Shown piece by piece: positions 25,612-33,951 of a stretch of DNA of 64,000 nucleotides. Below the pieces are notes generated by a model. It did no database searches, was not told the origin of the DNA, and saw only the letters and a list, made by a program, of their open reading frames with translations. The position numbers and the translations under genes are program-made. Every line of letters begins with the position of its first letter. Position 1 is the first letter of the stretch. Source of the stretch: an uncultured Opitutia bacterium (GTDB lineage Bacteria; Verrucomicrobiota; Verrucomicrobiia; Opitutales; Opitutaceae); NCBI GenBank assembly GCA_903862955.1, contig CAIPAH010000018.1:1-64000 (forward strand), in the 5' to 3' direction.

Positions 25612-26004
25612 TCAGTTGCTCTTCTCGGTCGGCGCGCCGGACGCCTTCCAACCCGAGATACCGGGCGCGAAGTGCTTCACGTTCGTGTAGCCCAGCTTGA
25701 CCGCGGCGTTCGCGGCGGCCGCATACGCGTGGCACGTCGGGCTGCCGCAGTAGGCCACGACCAGCGCGTTCTTGTCCGCCGGCAGCAGCTTGGCGAGCTG
25801 GTCCTTGTGGGCGATGTAGTCGATCGCGCCGGGGATGTGGCCGGCCTTGTAGGAGTCGGTGCCGTTCACATCGAAGATGACGGCGGACTTGCTGGCGATG
25901 GCGGCCTGGAGCTCAGGCTGCGAGATATCCGTGACCTTGGCTTGGCCGGCGAACGCGACACCGGCGAGAATGACGGAGGCGAAGAGAGCAATGAATTGTT
26001 TCAT
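25612..26004 (-). CDS. Periplasmic rhodanese-like protein
   Basis: This 130-residue protein has a signal peptide (cleavage likely after residue 19, AFA-GQ) and one rhodanese domain. The domain opening VIFDVNGTDSYKAGHIPGAID and an active-site loop with Cys86 (AYCGSPTCHAYAAA) are present. It could act as a sulfurtransferase or redox protein in the periplasm, and the second Cys91 in the loop is notable for a rhodanese. It is monocistronic with a strong terminator downstream and a hairpin upstream at 26060-26080. Confidence 0.88.
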   Translation of the reverse strand: MKQFIALFASVILAGVAFAGQAKVTDISQPELQAAIASKSAVIFDVNGTDSYKAGHIPGAIDYIAHKDQLAKLLPADKNALVVAYCGSPTCHAYAAAANAAVKLGYTNVKHFAPGISGWKASGAPTEKSN

Positions 26005-26059
26005 GGGACCGCGAAACTACCAGTCCGCTCACTTTTCGCAAGTCTGGCTCGGAATGCAG

Positions 26060-26080
26060 GGCGGGATCGCTGATCCCGCC
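26060..26080. repeat. Perfect 9-bp REP-like hairpin
   Basis: GGCGGGATC (26060-26068) pairs perfectly with GATCCCGCC (26072-26080) over GCT, between the rhodanese start and the stop of the upstream SDR gene. It shares the GGGCGGGATC word with 7486-7507. Confidence 0.5.
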
Positions 26081-26094
26081 GTATTATCAACACC

Positions 26095-26877
26095 TTACAA
26101 CCTCTGCAGATGGAAGCCCCCATCGACGTCGAAGACGGCGCCGGTGGAAAACGGGAAGCGGTCCTCCGCGATCGCGCGGACGGCCTTGCCGACGTCCGCA
26201 GGCTGGCCCCAGCGGCGGATGGGCGTGATGCCCCGCTCATCCTGGAGGATCAGCTTGTCGTATTTTTCCTTCACGCCGCCCGTCATGTCGGTGGCGATGA
26301 CGCCGGGGCGGATTTCGTAAACGTTGATGCCGTCATTCGCGAGCCGGTCGGCGAACAGCTTCGTCATCATCGCGAGCCCGGCCTTCACCATGCAGTAGTC
26401 GCCGCGGTTGATCGACGCCGTGTAGACGGAAATGGACGTGATGTTGACGATGCGGCCCCGGGCACCCTCGGCGTCAGGCGCCTGCTTCAACATCTGCTTC
26501 GCCACCAGCTGCGTGAGGAAATACGGTCCCTTGAGGTTGATCGCGTAAAGCCGGTCGAAGCTCTCCTCGCCCGCGTCGAGCAGGTCGGCGCGCACCTTCG
26601 GGGCAACGCCAGCATTGTTCACGAGCAGGTCGATGCGGCCAAATTGCTTCACGGTCTCGGCCACGAGCCGAGCCCGGTCGGCGGCCACCGCCACGTCGCC
26701 CTGCACGATGAAGCCGTCCCCACCCGCCGCCTTCACCAGCGCGAGCGCCTCGGCGGCCGCCTCGGCGTTGCCGGCGTAGTTGATCGCCACGCGGCAGCCC
26801 GCGCGGGCGAGTTCGAGGGCGATGCCACGGCCAATGCCGCGCGATGCGCCGGTGACGAGAGCGTTTTTCTGGGCCAT
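26095..26877 (-). CDS. Short-chain dehydrogenase/reductase (SDR)
   Basis: This classical SDR of 260 residues has the cofactor motif TGASRGIG (residues 9-16), NNAG (87-90) and the catalytic Ser/Tyr161/Lys165 (DYCMVKAG). IYxIRPGV-like [14 protein letters not shown] and [12 protein letters not shown] at the end are typical. It resembles 3-oxoacyl-ACP reductase-like SDRs of the FabG group, but no fatty acid genes are near, so the substrate could equally be a sugar. ATG 26877 (MAQKNALV) is preferred; the extra upstream residues are not family-like. It is divergent from the BON lipoprotein gene. Confidence 0.9.
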   Translation of the reverse strand: MAQKNALVTGASRGIGRGIALELARAGCRVAINYAGNAEAAAEALALVKAAGGDGFIVQGDVAVAADRARLVAETVKQFGRIDLLVNNAGVAPKVRADLLDAGEESFDRLYAINLKGPYFLTQLVAKQMLKQAPDAEGARGRIVNITSISVYTASINRGDYCMVKAGLAMMTKLFADRLANDGINVYEIRPGVIATDMTGGVKEKYDKLILQDERGITPIRRWGQPADVGKAVRAIAEDRFPFSTGAVFDVDGGFHLQRL

Positions 26878-27026
26878 GGGAAAAGCGAAACGGACCCACC
26901 CGCGCCGGGCAACGTTGATTCTCCAGTGCCCTGCTGTTTGGCGCGGCGCGGAGGACATCCCAGCAGGGCAATTCGCCCGATCATCGCGAACCGGCGGCGA
27001 TTTCGTCGGTCAATTACTGCCAACCC

Positions 27027-27518
27027 ATGACACCCATGAAAAAACTCCTCATCGCCCTTTCCGTCCTCAGCCTCGCCTTCGTCGGCTGCTCCAAGAAGGA
27101 CACCGACACCGCGGTCGACAAGACCAAGGACGCCGCCAACACCGCGGTGGAAAAGACCAAGGAAGTCGCCACCGACGCCAAAAACGCGATCAGCGACAAG
27201 CTCACCGAGTGGAAGCTGACGCCCTCCGACATCAAGGCTGACCTCCAGAAGGGCGCCACGATCGTCCGCACGAAGACCGTCGCCGCCGGCGAGAAGGTCG
27301 CCAGCGTGGCCGACAACGCCCGCATCGTCACCGTCATCAACGGCAAGCTCGTCGCCGATCCCGATCTCTCCGCGCTGAAGATCAACGTCGATGCCAACGC
27401 CGGTGCGGTCACCCTCAAAGGCACCGCTTCCTCCGAGGCTGCCATCGGCAAGGCCATCGCGCTCGCGCTGGACACCGACGGCGTGACGCAGGTCTCGTCC
27501 GAGCTCACGGTCAAATAA
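27027..27518 (+). CDS. BON-domain lipoprotein (OsmY-like)
   Basis: This 163-residue lipoprotein has a lipobox ending at Cys21 (AFVGC). A charged Lys/Asp/Thr/Ala-rich helical repeat region follows (residues 22-60: DKTKDAANTAVEKTKE). A BON domain lies at about residues 90-163 (VINGKLVADPDLSALKINVDA, GAVTLKGTASSEAAIGKAI). BON proteins such as OsmY bind membranes and help against envelope stress. A second ATG at 27036 is an equally good start. It is monocistronic, with a strong terminator 26 bases after the stop. Confidence 0.88.
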   Translation: MTPMKKLLIALSVLSLAFVGCSKKDTDTAVDKTKDAANTAVEKTKEVATDAKNAISDKLTEWKLTPSDIKADLQKGATIVRTKTVAAGEKVASVADNARIVTVINGKLVADPDLSALKINVDANAGAVTLKGTASSEAAIGKAIALALDTDGVTQVSSELTVK

Positions 27519-27543
27519 CCGCCCCGCTCGCAAAGTCTTAACC

Positions 27544-27573
27544 GGCCAGCCCTTCCCCGGGCTGGCCTTTTTT
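27544..27573 (+). terminator. Rho-independent terminator after the BON lipoprotein gene
   Basis: GGCCAGCCC (27544-27552) pairs with GGGCTGGCC (27559-27567) and is followed by six T residues (27568-27573). Confidence 0.85.
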
Positions 27574-27705
27574 GCGTCCGCCGCCGGCCGGAACCCGCCC
27601 GGTCGATCCCAGTCATACGCAGTTTGGGATTGGGCATCGGAAGTTTTCTCGTTTGGATTCTCCTCCGTCCGTCTGCCCGCACCCCCCGCCGACTTTTCCC
27701 TCCCC

Positions 27706-29334
27706 ATGAAGAAATCTCCCAAGAAAACGGTGCTGCTCGTCGCCAACGGCGACCTGCGCCAGTCCGCCAACGAAAAAACCTGGCCCGGCCAGGCCGCGAT
27801 GGAGCAGCAGCTCACCGCCGCCGTCGCCCGGCTCGGCTACAACCTCGTTCGCGCCCACCCCTACAAACCCGCGCTGAAGCACGGCTTCATCAGCTCCCAG
27901 AAGGAGGGCATGGCGGTGTTTGCCACGATCGACCCGCACACGCCGATCATCGTCGCCGAGGCCGTCTGGCAGTATTCGCACCACGTGCTCCACGGGCTCA
28001 TCTCGCACCAGGCCCCCATCCTCACCGTCGCCAACTGGTCCGGCGCCGCGCCCGGACTCGTCGGCATGCTCAATCTCAACGGCTCCCTCACCAAGGCCGG
28101 CGTGAAATACTCCACGCTCTGGAGCCTGGATTTCACCGATGAGTTTTTCCTCAGAGGCCTCGCGACCTGGCTCCAGGCCGGCGTCGTCAAGCATCCCGCC
28201 TCGCACGTCCGCCCCCTCGCCAAGACCTCCGTCCCGCCGAAGGCCCGCGCGATCGCCCAGAAGATCGCGGACAATCTCCGCGTGAAGAAGTCCATCATGG
28301 GCATCTTCGACGAGGGCTGCATGGGCATGTTCAACGCCATCATCCCCGACGAACTCCTGTTCCAGACCGGCGTCTACAAGGAGCGCCTGTCGCAATCCGC
28401 GCTCTACTACGGCGCAACGCAGGTCAGCGACGCTGAGGCCCGGGGCGTGTATAACTGGCTTCGCGCCAAAGGCATGAAGTTCCAGCTCGGCACCAACGAC
28501 GAGACCGAGCTCACCGAAGCGCAGGTGCTCTGGCAGTGCAAAACCTACGTCGCCGCGCTGCGCATCGCCGATGAGTTCGGCTGCGAGTCCATCGGCATCC
28601 AATACCAGCAGGGCCTGAAGGATCTCCTGCCCGCCTCCGACCTCGTCGAGGGTCTCCTCAACAACTCCGACCGGCCGCCCGTCGCCAACTCCAAGGGCGA
28701 GATCATCCGCGACGGCCAGCCGCTCACGCATTTCAACGAGGTGGACGAATGCGCCGGCCTCGACGGCCTCTTCACCAACCGCGTGCACGCCGCCCTCAGC
28801 CAGCCGGTCGAGAACACGCTGCACGACTTGCGCTGGGGTGATTTTGACCGCAGCGGCACCACCAAGGAATACGTCTGGGTGTTCCTCATCTCCGGCAGCG
28901 CCCCGCCTGCGCACCACATTGATGGCTACGCCGGCACCGACTCGCTCCGGCAGCCCCCGATGTATTTCCGCCTCGGCGGCGGTACCGTGCGCGGCATCGC
29001 CAAGCCCGGCGAGATCGTCTGGAGCCGCGTGTTCATCGCCAACGGCAAGCTCAAGATGGACCTCGGCCGCGCCAAGGTCATCAGCCTCCCGCGCGCCGAA
29101 ACCGAGCGCCGCTGGGCCGAGACGACCGTGCAGTGGCCGATCATGCACGCCGTGACCTACGGCGTGAGCCGCGACCAGATGATGTCCCGCCACAAGGCCA
29201 ACCACATCCACGTCGCCTACGCGAACTCCGCCAAGGAAGCCGACCTCGCGATGTATGCCAAGGCCGCGCTCGCCGCCGAACTCGGACTCGAGGTTTCCCT
29301 CTGCGGCACGAAGGCCGACGGCTCCAAGTTCTGA
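27706..29334 (+). CDS. L-fucose/L-arabinose isomerase-like protein
   Basis: This 542-residue protein is related to the FucI/AraA sugar isomerase superfamily. Family features include the N-terminal Rossmann-like domain (TVLLVANGDLRQSAN), IMGIFDEGCMGMFNAIIPDELL with likely metal/substrate contacts, FGCESIGIQYQQGLKDL and the C-terminal KANHIHVAYANSAKEAD. It is not close to E. coli FucI, and this subgroup is common in Verrucomicrobia and Planctomycetes without a proven substrate. It is followed by a GH32 gene after a palindrome of 29-nt arms, so the two may be transcribed together but are not tightly coupled. Confidence 0.82.
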   Translation: MKKSPKKTVLLVANGDLRQSANEKTWPGQAAMEQQLTAAVARLGYNLVRAHPYKPALKHGFISSQKEGMAVFATIDPHTPIIVAEAVWQYSHHVLHGLISHQAPILTVANWSGAAPGLVGMLNLNGSLTKAGVKYSTLWSLDFTDEFFLRGLATWLQAGVVKHPASHVRPLAKTSVPPKARAIAQKIADNLRVKKSIMGIFDEGCMGMFNAIIPDELLFQTGVYKERLSQSALYYGATQVSDAEARGVYNWLRAKGMKFQLGTNDETELTEAQVLWQCKTYVAALRIADEFGCESIGIQYQQGLKDLLPASDLVEGLLNNSDRPPVANSKGEIIRDGQPLTHFNEVDECAGLDGLFTNRVHAALSQPVENTLHDLRWGDFDRSGTTKEYVWVFLISGSAPPAHHIDGYAGTDSLRQPPMYFRLGGGTVRGIAKPGEIVWSRVFIANGKLKMDLGRAKVISLPRAETERRWAETTVQWPIMHAVTYGVSRDQMMSRHKANHIHVAYANSAKEADLAMYAKAALAAELGLEVSLCGTKADGSKF

Positions 29335-29358
29335 TCCGCGAACCAATCGCCCAGGCCG

Positions 29359-29438
29359 ATCGCGAAAACCCGGAAGAGCGAAAGCGCAAAAAAATGCCGG
29401 TTTGGTTCCGCGCTTTCGCTCTTCCGCGTTTTCGCGAT
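29359..29438. repeat. Near-perfect 29-nt inverted repeat (loop 22 nt)
   Basis: The arms 29359-29387 and 29410-29438 match at 28 of 29 positions. Their words are CGCGAAAAC and GGAAGAGCGAAAGCGC. It ends three bases before the first possible GH32 start. There is no adjacent T-run. Confidence 0.9.
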
Positions 29439-29441
29439 TAA

Positions 29442-30812
29442 ATGCATTTCGTCATGACGCCGTGGCCCGACTATCCCGCGATTGCTGACCCCGCGCTTCC
29501 GCGCTGGCACTTCGGGCCGCCGGCGCAGTGGATGAATGATCCCAACGGCACGCTCTGGCACGACGGCTGGTATCACGTCTTCTACCAGCACAACCCCGGC
29601 GGCGAGGAATGGGGTGACTTGCACTGGGGCCACGCGCGCAGCCGTGACCTCGTGCAATGGGAACACCTGCCAATTGCCCTCTCCCCGCAACACGCCCTCG
29701 GCGAACAACACTGCTACTCGGGCTGCGCCGCCCTCGATGCCGGTGGCACGCCGCGCATCCTCTACACGAGCGTCCTGCACGACGAGACCCACCCGGGCGC
29801 CCAGGTTCTCGCGTCGCCGCTCGACGCCGACTTGACCCGCTGGACGCAGGACATCGCCCACCCGGCCATCGATCTCAAGACGCACGGCGGCCCGGCCTTC
29901 GAGCGGGGCTGGCGCGATCCCTACGTTTTCCACGCCGAGGGCCGCACCTTCCTCGTCCTCGGCTCCTGGCTCGGCGACGAGTCGGTCATCGCCCTCTACG
30001 AAAACCCCGCCGGCGACCTGCGCCAATGGATCTATCGCGGCATCATCCATCGCGCGCCCAAGTCCGCCGTGACGTTCTTCGAGTGCCCGAATCTTTTTCC
30101 CCTCGGAAAGAAATGGGTGCTGCTCACTTCGCCCGTGCGCGAAGTCGAATGGTGCAGCGGCACGCTCGACCTCAAAAATTACACCTTCCACGTCGAGCAG
30201 CGGGGACTGCTGGACGTCAGCGATGCGTTCTACGCCACGCAGACGATCGTGGACCCGTCGGGCCGCACGATTCTCCTCGGGTGGGTGCAGCGTTTCCCGA
30301 AAGGCCGCGGCTGGAATGGCCGGCTCAACGCCCCGCGCCGCATCTGGCTCGACGCCGCCGGCTGGCTCTGTGCCGAGCCCGTCCTCGAGTTCTGGAAGCT
30401 GCGCCACGCCGAAAAGACCTTTCCGGTTCAGGATCTTGGCGACCAGCCCGTGACACTCGACCTGCCCGGCGATCACGCACACGACGTCGACTTGGTCATC
30501 GAGCGCGCGCCATCGGCCACCGTGCGCATCGAGATCGCCGGCGTAACCGTGGCCATCGGCGCAGACGGCGTCCGCTTCAACGACCGGCCGCCCGTGCCGC
30601 TCGCCCCCGCCACCACCGTGGGCGTTCGCTGGATGTTCGATCGCTCGATGATCGAGCTCTTCGTCGGCGAGCGCGCCGTGTTCACCAAGGTCGTGCCATT
30701 TCCGTCCAACCCCACCGCCCGTCTCACCGCCACCGGCGGCTTCGCCAAGCTCTGGACCGCGCGCGCTTGGGCTCTCCGCGCCACCCCGCCAAAGATGGAA
30801 ATCCAATCATGA
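29442..30812 (+). CDS. Glycoside hydrolase family 32 protein (beta-fructosidase type)
   Basis: This GH32 enzyme is expected to hydrolyse sucrose, fructo-oligosaccharides or levan. All three active-site motifs are present: WMNDPNG (residues 30-36, nucleophile Asp33), WRDP (157-160, transition-state Asp) and ECPN (acid/base Glu214). A five-bladed propeller and a C-terminal beta-sandwich fill 456 residues. There is no signal peptide, so it probably acts in the cytoplasm. ATG 29442 or 29454 are both possible; the former is only three bases from the palindrome. Its stop overlaps the start of the next small gene (ATGA). Confidence 0.92.
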   Translation: MHFVMTPWPDYPAIADPALPRWHFGPPAQWMNDPNGTLWHDGWYHVFYQHNPGGEEWGDLHWGHARSRDLVQWEHLPIALSPQHALGEQHCYSGCAALDAGGTPRILYTSVLHDETHPGAQVLASPLDADLTRWTQDIAHPAIDLKTHGGPAFERGWRDPYVFHAEGRTFLVLGSWLGDESVIALYENPAGDLRQWIYRGIIHRAPKSAVTFFECPNLFPLGKKWVLLTSPVREVEWCSGTLDLKNYTFHVEQRGLLDVSDAFYATQTIVDPSGRTILLGWVQRFPKGRGWNGRLNAPRRIWLDAAGWLCAEPVLEFWKLRHAEKTFPVQDLGDQPVTLDLPGDHAHDVDLVIERAPSATVRIEIAGVTVAIGADGVRFNDRPPVPLAPATTVGVRWMFDRSMIELFVGERAVFTKVVPFPSNPTARLTATGGFAKLWTARAWALRATPPKMEIQS

Positions 30813-31045
30813 GCGACCTCCCGCCCCTCCCCACCGAACCGCGCCCCGGACTCTATCGCCACTACAAGGGCAATGACTACCGCGTGGTCGGCCTCGCGCG
30901 TCACTCCGAGACGCTCGAGCCGCTCGTGGTCTACCAGGCCCTCTACGGCGAGCGCGGCCTGTGGGTGCGCCCCGCCGCCATGTTCGTCGAGACGGTCCTC
31001 GTTGAGGGCAAACGCGTCCCCCGCTTCGCCCGGATCGGTGAGTGA
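30809..31045 (+). CDS. DUF1653 family protein
   Basis: This 78-residue protein has the DUF1653 pattern GLYRHYKGNDYRVVGLARHSE, EPLVVYQALYG, GLWVRPAAMFVETV. The family is small, widespread and of unknown function. It overlaps the GH32 stop by four bases (ATGA), so it is translationally coupled to that gene. Confidence 0.88.
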   Translation: MSDLPPLPTEPRPGLYRHYKGNDYRVVGLARHSETLEPLVVYQALYGERGLWVRPAAMFVETVLVEGKRVPRFARIGE

Positions 31046-31050
31046 GATTT

Positions 31051-31165
31051 TTGGCCGCGAAAAGGCACAAGGGCTTGGAGGCTGCGCAAAAGTCTCCATT
31101 GCGCCTATAGGCGCGCGGGAGATTTGGGCCGAAGCCCCGGAGCCCTTGTGCCTTATCGTGGCCAA
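31051..31165. repeat. Composite palindrome, copy 1 (25-nt arms plus TATA-centred core)
   Basis: The outer arms 31051-31075 and 31141-31165 match at 23 of 25 positions (TTGGCC, CGAAAAGGCAC words). The core 31093-31122 contains the perfect palindrome GCGCCTATAGGCGC (31101-31114) inside TCTCC/GGAGA. A second copy with the same core and similar arms lies at 40852-40976. Confidence 0.9.
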
Positions 31166-31221
31166 CCTTCCGTACGCAAAACGCTCGCCTTCAAATGCCC
31201 GAAAACCTCTCGTAGTCCCCG

Positions 31222-32382
31222 ATGCGCGTCCTGCTCGCCTTCGACAAATTCAAGGACTCCCTCGCGGCCGACGCCGCCTGTGACGCCGCCGCCACCGCGT
31301 TGCGCAAGCGGCATCCCGATTGGTCGCTCGACTCGTGCCCGCTCGCCGATGGCGGCGAGGGTTTCGCGGCCCTCCTCACCACCGCTGCGCGCGGCACTCT
31401 TACCTCCCTGACCGTCACCGGCCCCCGGGGCGCGCCCGTCGAGGCCCAATTCGGCCTCGTGCTCTGGTCCCGCATTCCCGCCGCCGCGCGCACTCAGCTT
31501 CAACTGCCGTCACCGCTTCCCGACCACGCCGAAATCGCCGTCATCGAAATGGCCGCCGCCAGCGGGCTCGCACTCCTCCCGCCCGACCAGCGTGACCCGT
31601 GGGAAACCACCACTCTCGGCACCGGCCAGCTGCTCGCCGCCGCCGCACAGGCAGGCGCGGCTGCCATTCTCCTTGGCGTCGGTGGGAGCGCCACGCACGA
31701 CCTCGGACTCGGCGCGCTGTCCGCCCTCGGTTTCGAGTTCGTTTCGCATCACGGCGACAACATCCGCCCGCCCCGCCCGGCGCGCTGGGACCAGATCGAA
31801 CGCATCGCCGGCAAACTGTCCGTTCCGCTGCCGCCCGTTCGCATCGCCTGCGATGTGTCCAACCCGCTGCTCGGCCGAAGCGGCGCAGCGGCCGTGTATG
31901 GACCGCAAAAGGGACTCAAGGCGGCCGACCTCCCAAAACTCGATCACGCCAGCGCGCGGCTCGGCCTGTTGCTCTGTGCGCACTGCCACCAGCCGGACTC
32001 GTTGATGGACCAGCCCGGCGCGGGCGCGGCCGGGGGCATCGCGTTCGGGCTGATGACGGCCGTCGGCGCACGTTTGCTGCCCGGCTTCGAACTCGTCGCC
32101 GCCTGGTTGAACCTCGAGTCCCGCATTGCCGCGGCCGACGTCGTGCTCACCGGCGAGGGCCGCTTCGACGCCTCCTCGCTCAGCGGCAAGGGCCCCGGCG
32201 CCGTCGTCGCCCGCGCGCTCGCGCTGGGCAAGCCCGTCCATGTGTTCGCCGGCCAGGTCGCCGCCCGCGATGCGCGCGCCGGGCTGAGTCTCCATGCCAT
32301 TTCACCGGTCGGCCAACCGCTCGTCGATGCCTTCGCCGCCGCCGGCCCGAACCTCACCGCCGCCGTGGCGCGCGCGTTTTGA
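31222..32382 (+). CDS. Glycerate 2-kinase (GarK/GlxK type)
   Basis: This 386-residue glycerate kinase phosphorylates D-glycerate, usually at O2, feeding it into glycolysis. Family features are the opening VLLAFDKFKDSLAA, PLADGGEGFAALL, GVGGSATHDLGLG, AAAVYGPQKG, GAAGGIAFGLMTA and DVVLTGEGRFDASS. It is followed after 58 bases by a NamZ lipoprotein and then a D-2-hydroxyacid dehydrogenase. That dehydrogenase could supply glycerate from hydroxypyruvate, so the three may serve one route, although a shared transcript is not certain. Confidence 0.92.
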   Translation: MRVLLAFDKFKDSLAADAACDAAATALRKRHPDWSLDSCPLADGGEGFAALLTTAARGTLTSLTVTGPRGAPVEAQFGLVLWSRIPAAARTQLQLPSPLPDHAEIAVIEMAAASGLALLPPDQRDPWETTTLGTGQLLAAAAQAGAAAILLGVGGSATHDLGLGALSALGFEFVSHHGDNIRPPRPARWDQIERIAGKLSVPLPPVRIACDVSNPLLGRSGAAAVYGPQKGLKAADLPKLDHASARLGLLLCAHCHQPDSLMDQPGAGAAGGIAFGLMTAVGARLLPGFELVAAWLNLESRIAAADVVLTGEGRFDASSLSGKGPGAVVARALALGKPVHVFAGQVAARDARAGLSLHAISPVGQPLVDAFAAAGPNLTAAVARAF

Positions 32383-32440
32383 ACAAATTCCCGCAAACTT
32401 TCTCGACGGAGCTGCGCAGCGGCGCAACGTTTCGGCCCAC

Positions 32441-33850
32441 ATGCGCGGCCAATTTCGTCCCCTCCCTTTGAAACACCTCGGCGTGCCCCTCATCCTGCTG
32501 CTGGGTTTGCTCGGCTGCAGCTCCAGCAAGGCGCCCACCCGCCCGGCCTCCCCCCCCGCCACTTCGGTCGCCAGTGCGCCGCGCACCGCTCCCTTACCCG
32601 CCGCGCCCGCCACCCGCATCGCCGCCAGCACCGCGCCGTCGGCGCCGGTTTTCCCGGTCATGCTCGGCATCGACGTGCTCGAGTCCCGCGGCTTCGACGT
32701 CGTCAAGGGCAAGCGCATCGGCCTGCTCACGCATCCCGCCGGCGTGAACCGCCGCGGCATCAGCACGATCGACATCCTGCGCCACGCTCCCGGCGTGCAG
32801 CTCGTCGCACTCTACGCCGTCGAGCACGGCCTCTACGATGAGTTGCCATTCGAGACCACGTTTCCTGACAAGGTCGACCCGCACACGGGGCTCATGGTGT
32901 TTTCGCTCTACAACGACAGGACGAAGCACTTCGTCCCCACCGCCGCGCAGCTCCGCGGGATCGACGCCCTCGTCATCGACCTGCAGGACAACGGCACGCG
33001 CAGCTACACGTTCAGCGGCGCGATGAAGTCCGCGATGGAGGCCTGCTTCGCCAACGGCAAGGAGGTCATCGTCCTCGACCGGCCCAACCCGCTCGGCGGT
33101 TTCAAGGTCGACGGCCCGCCGATGGATCCCGACCTGATGAGCGACGTCGGCCGCTTCCGCGTCCCGTATGTGCACGGCCTCACGATGGGCGAGCTCGCGC
33201 TGATGGTGAAGGACGGCGCGCCGCCCGGCGGCCTCCGCCTCTCCGACGCCGCCCGCCGCAAGGCGAAGCTCACCGTCGTCCCCATGCGCGGCTGGACGCG
33301 CTCGATGCGCTGGCCCGAGACCGGCCTCAACTTCGTGCCCACCTCGACCGCGATCCAGGATTTTGCCGCGTGCGAAGGCTACCCGATGACGGGACTCGGC
33401 TGCATCCTCGGCGGCTTCACGCACGGCGTGGGCAAGTCCTATCCCTTCCGCGGCATCTCGCACCGCACGGTAAAGATCGACGTCGTCGAAAAGGAACTCC
33501 GCGCGCTCAACCTGCCCGGTCTCGCGTATCGCCGCGTCAGCGCACCCGACCGCAACGGCAAGCCCGCCACCGGCCTCTACATCGAGATCACCGACTACGA
33601 CGAGTGGCGCCCGACCGAGTTGAGTTTTTACCTGATGAAGCTGGCCTGCAAACTCGAGCCGAAGAACCCGTTCGCCACCGCGAAAAACGCCGACCGCCGC
33701 ACCTTCCTCGTTCACCTGGGCTCGGAAGCCTTCTACAACGACCTCGCCACGAAAGGCGCGCGGGTGGACGTCGACGCCTGGCTAAAAACCTGGCGCGACC
33801 AGGCCCGGATCTACCAAGAGCAAAGCAAGCGGTATTGGCTCTACCGGTAG
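32441..33850 (+). CDS. DUF1343/NamZ-type lipoprotein (exo-beta-N-acetylmuramidase family)
   Basis: This 469-residue protein has a lipobox ending at Cys26 (LGLLGCSSS) and an Ala/Pro/Thr-rich linker, then the DUF1343 domain. Hallmarks are AVEHGLYDELPFE, VIDLQDNGTRSYTFSGAM, VIVLDRPNPLGG, VGRFRVPYVHGLTMGELALM and the C-terminal YQEQSKRYWLYR. NamZ of Bacillus removes MurNAc from peptidoglycan fragments. Here the enzyme is likely membrane-anchored and acts on the cell's own or foreign peptidoglycan. ATG 32441 is chosen because it opens the lipoprotein signal; earlier in-frame starts overlap the glycerate kinase gene. Confidence 0.87.
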   Translation: MRGQFRPLPLKHLGVPLILLLGLLGCSSSKAPTRPASPPATSVASAPRTAPLPAAPATRIAASTAPSAPVFPVMLGIDVLESRGFDVVKGKRIGLLTHPAGVNRRGISTIDILRHAPGVQLVALYAVEHGLYDELPFETTFPDKVDPHTGLMVFSLYNDRTKHFVPTAAQLRGIDALVIDLQDNGTRSYTFSGAMKSAMEACFANGKEVIVLDRPNPLGGFKVDGPPMDPDLMSDVGRFRVPYVHGLTMGELALMVKDGAPPGGLRLSDAARRKAKLTVVPMRGWTRSMRWPETGLNFVPTSTAIQDFAACEGYPMTGLGCILGGFTHGVGKSYPFRGISHRTVKIDVVEKELRALNLPGLAYRRVSAPDRNGKPATGLYIEITDYDEWRPTELSFYLMKLACKLEPKNPFATAKNADRRTFLVHLGSEAFYNDLATKGARVDVDAWLKTWRDQARIYQEQSKRYWLYR

Positions 33851-33852
33851 TT

Positions 33853-33936
33853 TTAACCACAAAGGGCACGAAGCACACAAAGGAAGACGAAAACCGAGGA
33901 TTGAACCTTCGTGTGCTTCGTGCCCTTCGTGGTTAA
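33853..33936. repeat. Near-perfect 26-nt inverted repeat with TTAACCAC arms
   Basis: The arms 33853-33878 and 33911-33936 differ at one of 26 positions. The words are TTAACCAC, AAAGGGCACGAAG and CACAC. It begins two bases after the NamZ stop and ends 15 bases before the next ATG. It is related in word content to 35525-35591 and to the arms at 31051 and 40852. Confidence 0.9.
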
Positions 33937-33951
33937 GAATTCTCCCAGCCC

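Noticed and set aside
29359-29438. Rho-independent terminator after the FucI-like gene
   Set aside because: The 29-nt palindrome has no T-run next to its stem and a 22-nt loop, so it was recorded as a repeat.
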